NCBI GenBank assembly: GCA_031253495.1
Contig: JAIRWC010000012.1
Location: 1-64,000 of the forward strand
Direction: 5' to 3'
DNA length: 64,000 bases
Source of the DNA: Oscillospiraceae bacterium
Lineage (GTDB): Bacteria; Bacillota; Clostridia; Oscillospirales; Ruminococcaceae
In this document: positions 8,714-18,716 of the stretch, one piece after another
Numbering within the stretch: the first letter of the stretch is position 1
How the letters are laid out: each line of letters opens with the position of its first letter
Translations under genes and position numbers: made by a program
The notes under the pieces: model-generated
What the model saw: only the letters and a program-made list of their open reading frames with translations
Told to the model about the DNA's origin: nothing
Databases searched by the model: none

Positions 8714-9870
8714 CAATCCGTCTCCGTATAAAACATGTGATATTTCTTTTCTTTGTGCGCCCAAACGCTTAACACCAATCCCACCGCGCAATACAAGGCC
8801 AAGGTCGAACTCCCCCCCGCGCTGATAAACGGCAGGGGAACCCCGACGACGGGCGTTACCGCGATAACCATCCCCACGTTTATTACCGAGTGAAAAAATA
8901 TCATCGAGAACGCGCCCACGCAAATCAGCTTACCCATCAAATCCTTGGCGGCGCCCGCCGCCGCGATAATTTTCACGCAGATTAACAAAAGCAGCGCGAG
9001 CGTTACGGCGCAGCCGACAAACCCCAGCGTCATCCCTATGTAAGCGAAAATAAAATCGTTATGGATGGCGAAGATGTACACATAATTCCCGCCGGAAAGA
9101 CCCTGACCCGTCAGCCCGCCCGAACCGAGCGCCATTAAGCTGCGCCTTTGCTGGTCGTATAACCCGACAGCCTCTTTTTGCTGGAGTTCTTTGTCGATTA
9201 AAACGAGGATGCGCATTTTATGGTGCGGCTGCGCGTAGAAGTTCCAGAAAACGACGCCCAAAACCGGAAACCCCACCAATCCGGCGAGAATATATTTCCA
9301 CGAAAGCCCCGCCGCGAACATCATGGTCAAGAACATCATAAGTATTATAAGCGCCGTTCCGGTGTCGTCCTGTATAATCACCAGCCCGACGGGAACCATT
9401 CCGTGCAGGCACAGCAGCGCGAAATGCCGCGGGTGGTTCATTTTGTCGCCGGCTTTACAAAGGTGCGTGGCGAAGGTCATAATGAAAGCGACTTTCAGAA
9501 ATTCCGACGGCTGGATTTGTATAAAGCCCAAGTCAAGCCAGTTAAGGTCGGTCGCGCCTTCCGTCCGCACGCCGAGCGGCGTGAACAAAAGCAGCGACGT
9601 CAACAGCGCCAAACCGGAATACACAAACCACAGCCTCGATAAAAGCCTGTAATTTATCGAGGCGATGACAAGGGCGAACGCAATTCCCGCCGCCATCGTG
9701 ATAAGTTGAATTTTCCAGGTTCTCGGCGAAACCTTGCCGGGGTTAATCCCGTTGAGGTTAATCGTGTAAAGGAGGTAAACGCTGAACAGGCTCGCGATTA
9801 CGCAAAGCGCGAGCAGTATTTTGTCCAAACGCTTAAAATAATTTATTAAATCGTTTATAACGCGCTTCAT
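8713..9870 (-). CDS. SEDS family peptidoglycan glycosyltransferase (RodA/FtsW/SpoVE type)
   Basis: LNWLDLGFIQIQPSEFLKVAFIMTFA, GSGGLTGQGLSGGNYVYIFAIHNDFIFAYIG, GVPLPFISAGGSS. Confidence 0.93.
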   Translation of the reverse strand: MKRVINDLINYFKRLDKILLALCVIASLFSVYLLYTINLNGINPGKVSPRTWKIQLITMAAGIAFALVIASINYRLLSRLWFVYSGLALLTSLLLFTPLGVRTEGATDLNWLDLGFIQIQPSEFLKVAFIMTFATHLCKAGDKMNHPRHFALLCLHGMVPVGLVIIQDDTGTALIILMMFLTMMFAAGLSWKYILAGLVGFPVLGVVFWNFYAQPHHKMRILVLIDKELQQKEAVGLYDQQRRSLMALGSGGLTGQGLSGGNYVYIFAIHNDFIFAYIGMTLGFVGCAVTLALLLLICVKIIAAAGAAKDLMGKLICVGAFSMIFFHSVINVGMVIAVTPVVGVPLPFISAGGSSTLALYCAVGLVLSVWAHKEKKYHMFYTETD

Positions 9871-9897
9871 CGATTGACCTCAACGGGAAACCGTTCC

Positions 9898-10440
9898 TCA
9901 ATAATTCTCGGCTTTTATTTCAAAATAAGCCTGAGGATGGAAGCAAACGGGGCATTTGAGCGGCGCCTGCTTTCCCGCGTGTATGTGCCCGCAGTTGAGG
10001 CATTGCCAAACGGCGTCGCCGTCACGCGAGAAAACGATTTTGTTGTTGTGGTTTTCAAGCAGTTTGCGGTAACGTTCCTCGTGTTTTTTCTCAATCTCGG
10101 CGACGGCCCTGAACAGACGCGCGATTTCGCCGAAACCCTCTTCCTCCGCGATTTTCGCGAATCCCGGGTACATATCCGTCCATTCCTCGTTTTCGCCGTC
10201 CGCCGCTTCGGTTAAATTTTCCGCCGTGCCGGGGATTTCCCCGTCGTTTAACAGCTTAAACCAGATTTTCGCGTGTTCCTTTTCGTTTTCGGCGGTTTCA
10301 AGAAAAAACCGCGCGATTTGCTCGTAGCCCTCTTTCTTCGCCTTTGAGGCGAAGTAGGTATACTTGTTCCGCGCCTGGGATTCCCCCGCGAACGCCGCCA
10401 TTAAATTCGCTTCCGTTTTTGAGCCTTTTAATTCTGCCAT
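9898..10440 (-). CDS. rbr: rubrerythrin (ferritin-like plus rubredoxin domain)
   Basis: [44 protein letters not shown]-terminal CxxC pair [22 protein letters not shown]. Confidence 0.96.
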   Translation of the reverse strand: MAELKGSKTEANLMAAFAGESQARNKYTYFASKAKKEGYEQIARFFLETAENEKEHAKIWFKLLNDGEIPGTAENLTEAADGENEEWTDMYPGFAKIAEEEGFGEIARLFRAVAEIEKKHEERYRKLLENHNNKIVFSRDGDAVWQCLNCGHIHAGKQAPLKCPVCFHPQAYFEIKAENY

Positions 10441-10456
10441 TTTTTTGTCCTCCGTT

Positions 10457-11188
10457 TTATAATGTTAATTCCGCGACGGCGAACGACGTTTCGCCGCCGC
10501 GTAAATCCACGGTGATTTTGCCGCCGCTTTCACGGGAGAAAACCGAAACGAGGTCGTTTAACGCGGCGGGGGCGCGGTATTCGAGCCTTATCCTCTTAAC
10601 GCTCAAATCAGCCGGCAGGAATTCCAGCGCCAAATCGACGTACCTCGCGTTGTTGACATGGTTGTAAGCGTCGAGGAGATACCGCGTTATCTTTAATTCC
10701 CCGAGCCGCTTAAAACCGCCGCCCGGGACGGCTATCTTACGCGGAAGGTATTCCATGTCGAACCTTTCCCGCATATCGAAAGCGTTTATAATCTCGGCGG
10801 GAATACGGCGGGGACGCCCCGTTTCCAAATCCACGAACGCGCCCGCGGCGTGGCTGCAGACGCAAATTTCCCCGTCCGCCCCCCGTATATTGGTATTGCG
10901 GAACCCGTAAACCGTCTTGCACTCGTACACGGCGGTCGCAACGGCGAGTTTTTCGCCGTAAAGCGGGAGCCGCCTTATGTCAATCTGCCGCGAGGTGAGA
11001 AATATCCCTATCCCGTTGTCTTTAAAATATTCGCGAAATTCCGTCATTGAATCGAGCTGAAACCCTTCGCAGTCCTGCATCAAATCCACAATCGCCGAAT
11101 AACGCAGCCGATTGTCCGGAGTAACGTGGCTCGCCCCGATTACGCGCTCGGTTGAAAACGCGACGGAACCTATGCCTTTAATAATCAT
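10457..11188 (-). CDS. acyl-ACP thioesterase
   Basis: 243 aa, double hot-dog pattern: [14 protein letters not shown]..., [21 protein letters not shown]. Confidence 0.85.
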   Translation of the reverse strand: MIIKGIGSVAFSTERVIGASHVTPDNRLRYSAIVDLMQDCEGFQLDSMTEFREYFKDNGIGIFLTSRQIDIRRLPLYGEKLAVATAVYECKTVYGFRNTNIRGADGEICVCSHAAGAFVDLETGRPRRIPAEIINAFDMRERFDMEYLPRKIAVPGGGFKRLGELKITRYLLDAYNHVNNARYVDLALEFLPADLSVKRIRLEYRAPAALNDLVSVFSRESGGKITVDLRGGETSFAVAELTL

Positions 11189-11206
11189 CAGCTTTTTATA
11201 AAACCG

Positions 11207-12202
11207 TTAATCGCCGGTTTCCCATTTGTACATTTTACGGAGTTCTTCCCCCACTTTTTCAAGTTCGTGTTCGCTTTCCAGTCTTCGGCAGGCGTTGAAG
11301 TGGGCGCGCCCCGTCTTGTTTTCCGCAATCCAGTTCCGGGCGAAGGCGCCGTCGCGTATTTCCGAAAGGATTTTCTTCATTTCTTTTTTTGTATCTTCGG
11401 TAATTATGCGCTTCCCCGTTTCATAATCGCCGAATTCGGCGGTGTCGGATATCGAGCTCCTCATAAATTTGAACCCGCCCTTGTAGATTAAATCAACGAT
11501 TAACTTCATTTCATGGATACACTCGAAATAAGCGTTCTCGGGGGCGTAACCCGCCTCGACGAGGGTTTCAAACCCCGCTTTCATCAACGCGGTAACGCCG
11601 CCGCACAATACCGCCTGCTCCCCGAACAGGTCGGTTTCGGTTTCCTGCCTGAACGTCGTCAGCAACACGCCCGCCCGCGCCCCGCCTATGCCCGCCGCGT
11701 AGGCGAGCGCCGTGTCCAACGCGTTCCCCGACGCGTCTTGATAAACGGCGGCAAGGCAGGGAACGCCTTTTCCCGCTTCGTACTCGTACCGGACCGTGTG
11801 CCCCGGACCCTTCGGCGCGACCATAATCACGTCGATGTCGGAAGGCGGGATAATCTGCCCGAAATGGATATTGAACCCGTGCGCGAAAGCGAGGGTTTTC
11901 CCCGGGGCGAGATTAGGCTCGACGCTCTCCTTATATAAGTCCGCCTGCTTTTCGTCGTTGACCAAAAGCATGATAACGTCCGCCCTCTTCGCCGCGTCGG
12001 CCGTCGCGGCGACCTCAAAGCCGGCTTTTTGAGCCGTTCCCCACGATTTGCTGCCCTCGTACAATCCGACGGTTACTTTGACGCCGCTGTCCTTGAGATT
12101 GAGGGCGTGAGCGTGCCCCTGGCTCCCGTAGCCGATAACCGCCACGGTTTTCCCGCTTAACGCGGAAAGGTTACAGTCTTCCTGATAGTAGATTTTTGCC
12201 AT
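11207..12202 (-). CDS. ilvC: ketol-acid reductoisomerase
   Basis: [62 protein letters not shown]. Confidence 0.97.
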   Translation of the reverse strand: MAKIYYQEDCNLSALSGKTVAVIGYGSQGHAHALNLKDSGVKVTVGLYEGSKSWGTAQKAGFEVAATADAAKRADVIMLLVNDEKQADLYKESVEPNLAPGKTLAFAHGFNIHFGQIIPPSDIDVIMVAPKGPGHTVRYEYEAGKGVPCLAAVYQDASGNALDTALAYAAGIGGARAGVLLTTFRQETETDLFGEQAVLCGGVTALMKAGFETLVEAGYAPENAYFECIHEMKLIVDLIYKGGFKFMRSSISDTAEFGDYETGKRIITEDTKKEMKKILSEIRDGAFARNWIAENKTGRAHFNACRRLESEHELEKVGEELRKMYKWETGD

Positions 12203-12253
12203 AATCGCGTTCTCCTTCAATGTTTAGTTTTCATTCGCGGGGGGGGGTCGCCT

Positions 12254-12739
12254 TTACAGCGCCCCCGAACCCTTCTGCAAAGCGATAACGCCCGTCCTCG
12301 CCGTTTCTTTTATCCCGTAGGATTTCAGCAAATCCTCGAAAGTCGCTATCCTCGCCTCGTTCGCGGACAGTTCCAGCGTCATCGTTTCTTTTGAAACGTC
12401 GGAAATTTTCGCGCCGCAGATTTCGGCGATTGAAATAAGCTCGTGGCGTTGCGCGGGGGCGCAGCTCACCTTAATCAGGACAAGCTCCCGCGAGAGCAGT
12501 TCGTTCCCTTTGACCGAGCGGACTTTTATCACGTCAATCAATTTGTTTAACTGCTTTTCAATCTGCTCGAGGGCGTAATTATCCCCCTCGGCGACTATGG
12601 TAACGCGCGAAACCTTTTCGTTTTCGGTAACGCCGACGGCAAGGCTGTGTATATTAAAGCCCCTGCGCGCGAACAGCCCCGATATCCTCGCGAGAACGCC
12701 CGCGTGGTTTTCCACGAGGATGGAGATGGTATGCTTCAC
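12254..12739 (-). CDS. ilvN: acetolactate synthase small subunit
   Basis: KHTISILVENHAGVLARISGLFARRGFNIHSLAVG; overlaps ilvB by 4 bp. Confidence 0.96.
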   Translation of the reverse strand: MKHTISILVENHAGVLARISGLFARRGFNIHSLAVGVTENEKVSRVTIVAEGDNYALEQIEKQLNKLIDVIKVRSVKGNELLSRELVLIKVSCAPAQRHELISIAEICGAKISDVSKETMTLELSANEARIATFEDLLKSYGIKETARTGVIALQKGSGAL

Positions 12740-14376
12740 AGAACGCTCCTTTCGTTTTCGTCGACCTTTACCCGTAAAACGTAAGGCTTTTTCGAGGCGA
12801 GCAGGGTAATAAGGGCTTTTTCCGCTTCGCCGCCGCTGTCGACGTATTCGCCGTTTATGCCGTAAGCGGCGGCTAATTTGACGAAATCGGGGCTCCCGTC
12901 GAGGAAAACGGCGGTAAGGTTGCCGCCGTACAATTTTTCCTGAACCTCGCGGACCATGCCGAGACGGTTGTTCGCCATTATAATGACTTTAACGCCGACG
13001 TTATGCTGAACCGCCGTGGCAAGCTCCATTGACTGCATTTGAAAGCCGCCGTCGCCGCAAATCGCGACGACCTCGCGGTCGGGGGCGGCTTTTTTCGCGC
13101 CGATTGCCGCGGGCAGCGAATACCCCATGGTCCCCATGCCGCCCGACGTGATGAAACGCCCCCGTTCGCCAAGCTCGATGTTGTTCGCCGTCCATATCTG
13201 GTTTTGCCCCACGTCCGACACGATAACCGTATCGTCCGGGATAAGGCGGTTTAGTTTTTTTATGAAAGTTTTCGGGTTGACGCAACCCGGCTTATCGTCC
13301 GGCGCGACGTCGCGGATGGAATATTCCGAATTTCTGTCGCGTAAATAGCCGTTCCATTCGGCGTGCTTTTTTTCGGGGAGCAGTTCCAAGAGCTGTTCCA
13401 AAACCGCCCGCGCGTCGCCGACCACGGGGATTGAGGCGGGAATATTCTTCCCTATTTCGGCGGGGTCGACGTCTATGTGGACTACCTTAAGGTTTTCCGC
13501 GTTTTTCAAGGCGAGAACGGCGCGGTCGTTCACCCTCGCCCCGAGTAATATCAACAAATCGCAGTTGTTCAGCGCGTCGTTGGCGATTTCTTTGCCGTGC
13601 ATACCTATCATTCCGAGATGAAGCGGATGGTTGCTTTCAATGGCGCTTATCCCCATCATCGTGGTTATCACGGGAATATCGGCGGTCTCCGCGAACTTTC
13701 TCATTAAAATATGGGCGTCGTTCCCGAATAAGCCCCCGCCCGCGCAAATAAGCGGTTTTTGCGAAACCCGAACGGCGTCGATTACGCGTTTAATCTGCGG
13801 CTTATTCCCGAAAAAGCTCGGTTTATACCCGCGTATTTCAATCTTTTCGGGATAGTCGAAGTCTATTTCCGCAAGCTGCACGTCGACGGGAATATCCAGC
13901 AATACGGGTCCGGGTCTGCCTGTCGAGGCGATGTAGAACGCCTTTTTCACCGTTTCGGGAAGCTCGGCGGCGTTTTTCAGCAAATACGAGTGTTTTACGA
14001 AAGGTTCGGCGGCCCCCGTAATATCCGCTTCTTGGAAGACGTCCCTGCCGATTTGTTCGGAACTGACCTGCCCCGTGATAACCACAATCGGGATGCTGTC
14101 CATATAAGCGGTGGCAATCGCCGTAATCAGGTTGGTGGCGCCGGGCCCCGACGTGGCGGCGCAAACGGCGGGCCTGCCGGTTATCCGCGCGTAACCGCTC
14201 GCGGCGTGCCCGCCGTTGGCTTCATGGCGGACGAGAATATGTTCGATACCCGTTCTTGACATTTCGTCGTAGAACGGGCAAACGGCCGCCCCCGGATACC
14301 CGAAAACGGTTTTAACATTCTCTTTTTCAAGGCATTTGACTAACGCTTTAGCGGCCCTCATACGTTTAGGCACCAT
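12736..14376 (-). CDS. ilvB: acetolactate synthase large subunit
   Basis: TPP enzyme: VFGYPGAAVCPFYDEM, HEANGGHAASGYARITGRPAVCAATSGPGATNL, GDGGFQM. Confidence 0.97.
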   Translation of the reverse strand: MVPKRMRAAKALVKCLEKENVKTVFGYPGAAVCPFYDEMSRTGIEHILVRHEANGGHAASGYARITGRPAVCAATSGPGATNLITAIATAYMDSIPIVVITGQVSSEQIGRDVFQEADITGAAEPFVKHSYLLKNAAELPETVKKAFYIASTGRPGPVLLDIPVDVQLAEIDFDYPEKIEIRGYKPSFFGNKPQIKRVIDAVRVSQKPLICAGGGLFGNDAHILMRKFAETADIPVITTMMGISAIESNHPLHLGMIGMHGKEIANDALNNCDLLILLGARVNDRAVLALKNAENLKVVHIDVDPAEIGKNIPASIPVVGDARAVLEQLLELLPEKKHAEWNGYLRDRNSEYSIRDVAPDDKPGCVNPKTFIKKLNRLIPDDTVIVSDVGQNQIWTANNIELGERGRFITSGGMGTMGYSLPAAIGAKKAAPDREVVAICGDGGFQMQSMELATAVQHNVGVKVIIMANNRLGMVREVQEKLYGGNLTAVFLDGSPDFVKLAAAYGINGEYVDSGGEAEKALITLLASKKPYVLRVKVDENERSVL

Positions 14377-14454
14377 TTTACCTCGGTTCTTAAAAATTTT
14401 TTGCCGGCGGCTGTAATGATTATACCCCCGCGCGGGTAAATTGTCAAGCGCGGT

Positions 14455-15033
14455 TTAATACCTGTATATGCTCCTCAGCCTCGCGCTCCTTATCAGAAAA
14501 GGCGCCGCTATGGCCGCTCCGGCGGCGGCGGCGCCCCCCGCGACCGGAAGAACGGCCGAAACCGCGCCCGCCGAAGTTGAATCCGAGTGGTCGCCTTCTT
14601 CCTCGTCTTCGGGTTCGGTTACGGATTCCGCGCCTTCGGTTTCGCCGGGTTCGTCCGCGGTCGAGGGCTCCGGCTCGGCGGAAACAGGCGGCGAAACGTT
14701 GGCGGGCGTTTCCGTAACGGGTTCGGCGCTCGTTTCCGTAACGGGTTCGGCGCTCGTTTCAATAACGGTTATTTCCCCGCTTGCGGTCGTTTCTTCCTCT
14801 GTCGCCGTTTCTTCCTCTGTCGCCGTTTCTTCCTCGGTCGCCGTTTCTTCCTCTGTCGTCGTTTCTTCCTCGGTTTCCTCGAGGTCTTCAAGGTCTTCAA
14901 GGTCGTCGTTCGCCGATTCGGGCCCATCCGTCGGGACGCCCTCAAACGGGGACAATTCCGCCGCCGCGCCCGCGCGAGAGAGGCACATAATCGCCGCCGA
15001 TAACGCCGCGACAGCCAAAATAATATTTTTCAT
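14455..15033 (-). CDS. secreted/anchored low-complexity Thr/Glu-rich protein with C-terminal TM segment
   Basis: Signal peptide, (T/A)TEEE repeats, ETSAEPVT repeats, Gly/Ala-rich hydrophobic C-terminus followed by RSARLRSIYRY. Confidence 0.65.
   Translation of the reverse strand: MKNIILAVAALSAAIMCLSRAGAAAELSPFEGVPTDGPESANDDLEDLEDLEETEEETTTEEETATEEETATEEETATEEETTASGEITVIETSAEPVTETSAEPVTETPANVSPPVSAEPEPSTADEPGETEGAESVTEPEDEEEGDHSDSTSAGAVSAVLPVAGGAAAAGAAIAAPFLIRSARLRSIYRY
14785..14880. repeat. in-frame 18-bp tandem repeat coding (TATEEE)n
   Basis: gtcgccgtttcttcctctgtcgccgtttcttcctct... Confidence 0.8.
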
Positions 15034-15048
15034 TTATATCCTTTCGGT

Positions 15049-15627
15049 TCAAACGCCCATGGCGGTCGCCGCTTCCGTAACGATGTTCACGCAGGGTTCA
15101 AGCCCCAGCGCGCTGTTGACGGAAATATGATAATTGTGGGAATATCCCCATTTATTCTGGGTAAAGTAGTTATAGTAGGTCATCCTTTTTTTATCCTGCT
15201 TCAAGACATATGTGCGGATGTCCTCGCCGATTTCCTTGTATTCGTCGCGAACGCGCGCTATGCGCTCGTCCAAAGGCGCGTAGACGAACACGTTAAGGCA
15301 GTTCTTCTCGTCCCTCAATACATAATCGGCGCAGTTGCCCACGATTACGCAGGAACCCTGCCGCGCCGTTTCCAGAATAACCTGCGACTGCGCGAGGAAA
15401 ATTTGGTCGGAAACGGGCAAGCTCGTCATATAAAGGCTGTAAAGCAAGCTGACGGTCTTCTTTTCCTCCGCTTCCCGCACAAATTCCTCGGTGAACCCGC
15501 TTTTCTCCGCGGTGCGCCGTATGATTTCCCTGTCATAGAACGGGATGTTCAACCGTTCCGACAGCATTTTCGCTATTAACCTGCCGCCGGACCCGTATTC
15601 CCTCGTAACGGTGATAACACAGCTCAT
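15049..15627 (-). CDS. cytidylate kinase-like family protein
   Basis: VITVTREYGSGGRLIAKMLSERLNIPFYDREIIRRTAEKSG (P-loop, PF13189 type). Confidence 0.85.
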   Translation of the reverse strand: MSCVITVTREYGSGGRLIAKMLSERLNIPFYDREIIRRTAEKSGFTEEFVREAEEKKTVSLLYSLYMTSLPVSDQIFLAQSQVILETARQGSCVIVGNCADYVLRDEKNCLNVFVYAPLDERIARVRDEYKEIGEDIRTYVLKQDKKRMTYYNYFTQNKWGYSHNYHISVNSALGLEPCVNIVTEAATAMGV

Positions 15628-15687
15628 AACTCATTCCTCCCGCGCGCTTTATGAAAAAAAATTCTCCGTTCCGCCAAATCGCGACCC

Positions 15688-15716
15688 TTGACAAACGTTT
15701 GCCGGCGTGATATAAT
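15688..15716 (+). promoter_or_regulatory. consensus promoter for tRNA-Lys (TTGACA-N17-TATAAT)
   Basis: TTGACA 15688-15693, TATAAT 15711-15716. Confidence 0.8.
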
Positions 15717-15764
15717 GTTTGCGGCGTTACGGCGACACAAACCTTAATCCAAGCCGCCGCCCGC

Positions 15765-15837
15765 GCACCCTTAGCTCAGTTGGTAGAGCAACTGACTCTT
15801 AATCAGTGGGTCCTGGGTTCGAGTCCCTGAGGGTGTA
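15765..15837 (+). tRNA. tRNA-Lys (anticodon CUU)
   Basis: Cloverleaf: acceptor GCACCCT/AGGGTGT, D-arm GCTCAGTTGGTAGAGC, anticodon arm ACTGA-CTCTTAA-TCAGT, T-arm GGGTTCGAGTCCC; CCA not encoded. Confidence 0.95.
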
Positions 15838-16921
15838 TAGCCGCCGCCGGTTCGTTGAAATACGACTGTTCGAGCAGGCGTATGGCCGTATCCTCCACGA
15901 GGCGGAGGTAGGACAGCTTTTTCACCCAGTTTTTCGGGATAAAGCCCGCGCCGTGATACGCGCCGAGAAGCCCGCCGCACATGGCGCCGCAAACGTCGCT
16001 TTCGCCGTCGTGGTTTACCGCCAAGCGAACGGCGTTTTTATAGTCGTCCTCGTGCAGAGCCGCCGAAAACACCGCTATTCCCAACGCTTCATCCGCGCGG
16101 AGGCCGCCGCCTATCCTCCGGACGGCGTCAAGCGGGGGGACGTCGGCGTCGGCGAGAAGCTCGCGCGTCAGTTCGAGAGTTTTGTAACATTCGTCGCAAC
16201 CGTCGTAGGATTGCAGGATAATCATCGCTTTTTCAACGGCGTCGTCTATCCTCGCGCCGTTGACAAGCTCCGCGATTATCGCGGAATAGCACCCCGCCGC
16301 GAGGTATCCCGTGGGGTTGCCGTGCGTTACGGCGGCGAAATCCGCCCCCGCGCGAAACGCCAAAACGGCGTCGTAATTAAAGAACAGCCCCGCGGGCATA
16401 ACCCGCTTAACCGCGCCGTTGTCGCCGTTGTTGTTCTTCGCTCCGCCGATTTTTCCGTAACCGAGGTTTTTCGCTTCAAGGAGCGCGTCGATATTAACGG
16501 AAGAGGAAAAGCGTTTTTTGTACAGCCCCTTGGTTTTAATCAAGCCGGACCTGTACGGGTTCGCCCGTTTGTCGAACAGCCATGAATATTCGCTGCCCGC
16601 CACCGTTTTCGTTTGGGTGTAAAGCCAATACTGATAGGCGTAAAAAACGTGGGCGGTATAATCCACGCCCCCCCCGCCGAGGGACTGCGCGGATGAGGCC
16701 CAAATAATCCCGTCGGCGGTGAAAAGCGTCATCTGCGTGGCGTCCGTGAAAAGCGCGGTATCGGTTTTTGAGTTAACCGCGAGGCGCAGACAGCCTTTTT
16801 TCTCAAATCGGCGGCATATCTCCTCAAACGTCAAGTTCCTGCACGGATAACCGAAAGCGTCTCCTACCCCAAATCCGGTAAAAGCCCCGATAAATCGGGA
16901 GTCATACGTCAACTCCAACAT
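15803..16921 (-). CDS. ADP-ribosylglycohydrolase family protein
   Basis: FIGAFTGFGVGDAFGYPCRN; GEISDVCGAMCGGLLGAYHG-type C-terminal motif. The last codons (IHPQGLEPRTH) and the stop lie antisense to tRNA-Lys. Confidence 0.85.
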   Translation of the reverse strand: MLELTYDSRFIGAFTGFGVGDAFGYPCRNLTFEEICRRFEKKGCLRLAVNSKTDTALFTDATQMTLFTADGIIWASSAQSLGGGGVDYTAHVFYAYQYWLYTQTKTVAGSEYSWLFDKRANPYRSGLIKTKGLYKKRFSSSVNIDALLEAKNLGYGKIGGAKNNNGDNGAVKRVMPAGLFFNYDAVLAFRAGADFAAVTHGNPTGYLAAGCYSAIIAELVNGARIDDAVEKAMIILQSYDGCDECYKTLELTRELLADADVPPLDAVRRIGGGLRADEALGIAVFSAALHEDDYKNAVRLAVNHDGESDVCGAMCGGLLGAYHGAGFIPKNWVKKLSYLRLVEDTAIRLLEQSYFNEPAAAIHPQGLEPRTH

Positions 16922-17017
16922 ACAGCCCCTTTTGTTTTCACGAGCGGGCGGCGTTCGCCCCGCGTGATTATTTGTGATAATTTCCGTTCTGATTTTCCGC
17001 TTGAGTTTAAGCGACCG

Positions 17018-18565
17018 TCAGCGCCTTATCCTTTTGTTTTGATGCTTTTTCTTCCTCGCTTTCTCGCGCCGCGCCCTCCGCACGGATTCGAGAACAACCA
17101 GCGTTACCGTCATAACCGCGAGTAACGCGACGAGCGGCTTGAACCACCACTGCCCCAGCACGTTGTTGAATTTTTCGGTTATTTCCGCCGCTTGAGAGCG
17201 TTCCGCGGCGTCAACCGTAACCAACTGCCATTTCCCCAGCGTTTTATTCGCGAGACGAAGTTCGATGCTGCCGAAAACGTCCCCTTTGCCGACGGGGGCG
17301 GTCGTTTCCTCTTCCGCGTCTATTATCCGGAGTATGGCGCTTTCCATGTCGAGCGATTTGGGCAGCAGCGTCCAAAAATCGGATTCCATCTGAGGAAAGA
17401 CGTTGATTTCGCTTACGTCCTGCCCTTCCGCGACCCTGACGCTTCGTATGGGTTCGTTCTTCGACAGCACGCAGCGGTATTCAAAAGTCGAAAAAACCCA
17501 CCGATACAGCAGTTGATGGTCGAAATAGGCGTATTGCAGGTTTTTCAGATTGTTCCCGTCGTCGTCGGCGTAGGGCCCGTAATAGAACGGGGCGCCCATA
17601 GTTACGACAATGTAGGTGAATTTATCCCTTGTCGCGCTCGATACCAAACAAGCCGTGCCGCCGTCGGATTTTTGCCAGTTGCCCGCGCCGTCCCTTTCAT
17701 AAAAAAAATCTATGCTCCCCGTTTTCACGCCGGTGGCGAAATCGTAAAAATACGGGTTTTTGGGGTCGTTGAACAACAGCACGTTCCTGTTGACTATCGT
17801 ATAACCGTCGGGTTCGGCGGGTATCGGCGGCATACGGTATTCGGATTCTTTGACGAGCGCGGCGAAAAACGGATAATTGTCTATCGCGTACTGCGTGATT
17901 AGATACATATCATAAGCGCACGACCAGTTATCCGGCTGGTAAAGGCCGTGCGCGTTGGCGAAATTGGAGTTGACGCACCCCAGTTCGTCGGCTTTGGCGT
18001 TCATCATGCCGAAAAACGCTTCCATATCGCCGCCCCCCACGTTATAGGCGAGGATGTTCGCCGTTTCGCACCCGGAGTAAAGCATGAGCCCGTAAAGGCA
18101 ATCGCGGTAGGTAAGGTTTTCCTGCCCGAAAACGGTTCCCGCCGTCGCGACGTCCGTTTTGTTCGGGTCGCCCGAATGGAACTCGTCAAGACAGGCGGAA
18201 ACCACCTTGACCGACCCGTCGAGGTCGTTCACCCTTTCAAGCGTTACGAGCGCCGTCATAATCTTGGCGGTGGAGGCGGGAACCATTTTTTTCTTTTCGT
18301 TCTTGGCGTAAACGGGTATCCCCGTGTCGGTGTTGACCGCGTAAACGCTGCCGCTGTTCAAAACGCCGTCCGGTTTTATTCCGCCCAAAACGAAAACGTC
18401 GTCCGTGCCCGCGCTTATATCGGCGGTTTCGCCGGCCGTCGTATTCTCGCCCCCGCCCTCGTCGGGTTCTTCGGAAAAAACGGTGAAAACCGCTTGGTTG
18501 CTCAATAAAATCGCGATAATCAAAACGCCCGCCGAAAAAAAATTCGCGTTTTTCCTCCGGAACAT
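17018..18565 (-). CDS. D-alanyl-D-alanine carboxypeptidase (DacF/penicillin-binding protein 5-like)
   Basis: SxxK in VPASTAKIMTALVTLE, YSGCETANILAYN, KTG in GVKTGSI; C-terminal TM anchor. The ORF-track start at 18637 lies in the -10 region, so MFRRKN (18565) is used. Confidence 0.88.
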   Translation of the reverse strand: MFRRKNANFFSAGVLIIAILLSNQAVFTVFSEEPDEGGGENTTAGETADISAGTDDVFVLGGIKPDGVLNSGSVYAVNTDTGIPVYAKNEKKKMVPASTAKIMTALVTLERVNDLDGSVKVVSACLDEFHSGDPNKTDVATAGTVFGQENLTYRDCLYGLMLYSGCETANILAYNVGGGDMEAFFGMMNAKADELGCVNSNFANAHGLYQPDNWSCAYDMYLITQYAIDNYPFFAALVKESEYRMPPIPAEPDGYTIVNRNVLLFNDPKNPYFYDFATGVKTGSIDFFYERDGAGNWQKSDGGTACLVSSATRDKFTYIVVTMGAPFYYGPYADDDGNNLKNLQYAYFDHQLLYRWVFSTFEYRCVLSKNEPIRSVRVAEGQDVSEINVFPQMESDFWTLLPKSLDMESAILRIIDAEEETTAPVGKGDVFGSIELRLANKTLGKWQLVTVDAAERSQAAEITEKFNNVLGQWWFKPLVALLAVMTVTLVVLESVRRARREKARKKKHQNKRIRR

Positions 18566-18716
18566 ATAGACAAATCCCCCCGAATTATATATAATTAGCT
18601 GTGAAAAGCGTGAAAGTCCCCGTATTATCCCATACATTATAGCAGAGATTTCATAAAAATAAAAGCCTTTTTTGAAATTGTAATAAAATTTTAACTTTTT
18701 TTCAGAAGGGATTGCG

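Noticed and set aside
15771-15992. 73 aa minus-strand ORF ending SGTRTQDPLIKSQLLYQLS
   Set aside because: Antisense translation of tRNA-Lys, a common misannotation.
18040-18110. Non-canonical SxN motif (SGC) in the D-Ala-D-Ala carboxypeptidase as a possible dead enzyme
   Set aside because: SGCE-type variants are, to my knowledge, usual in clostridial members; SxxK and KTG are intact.
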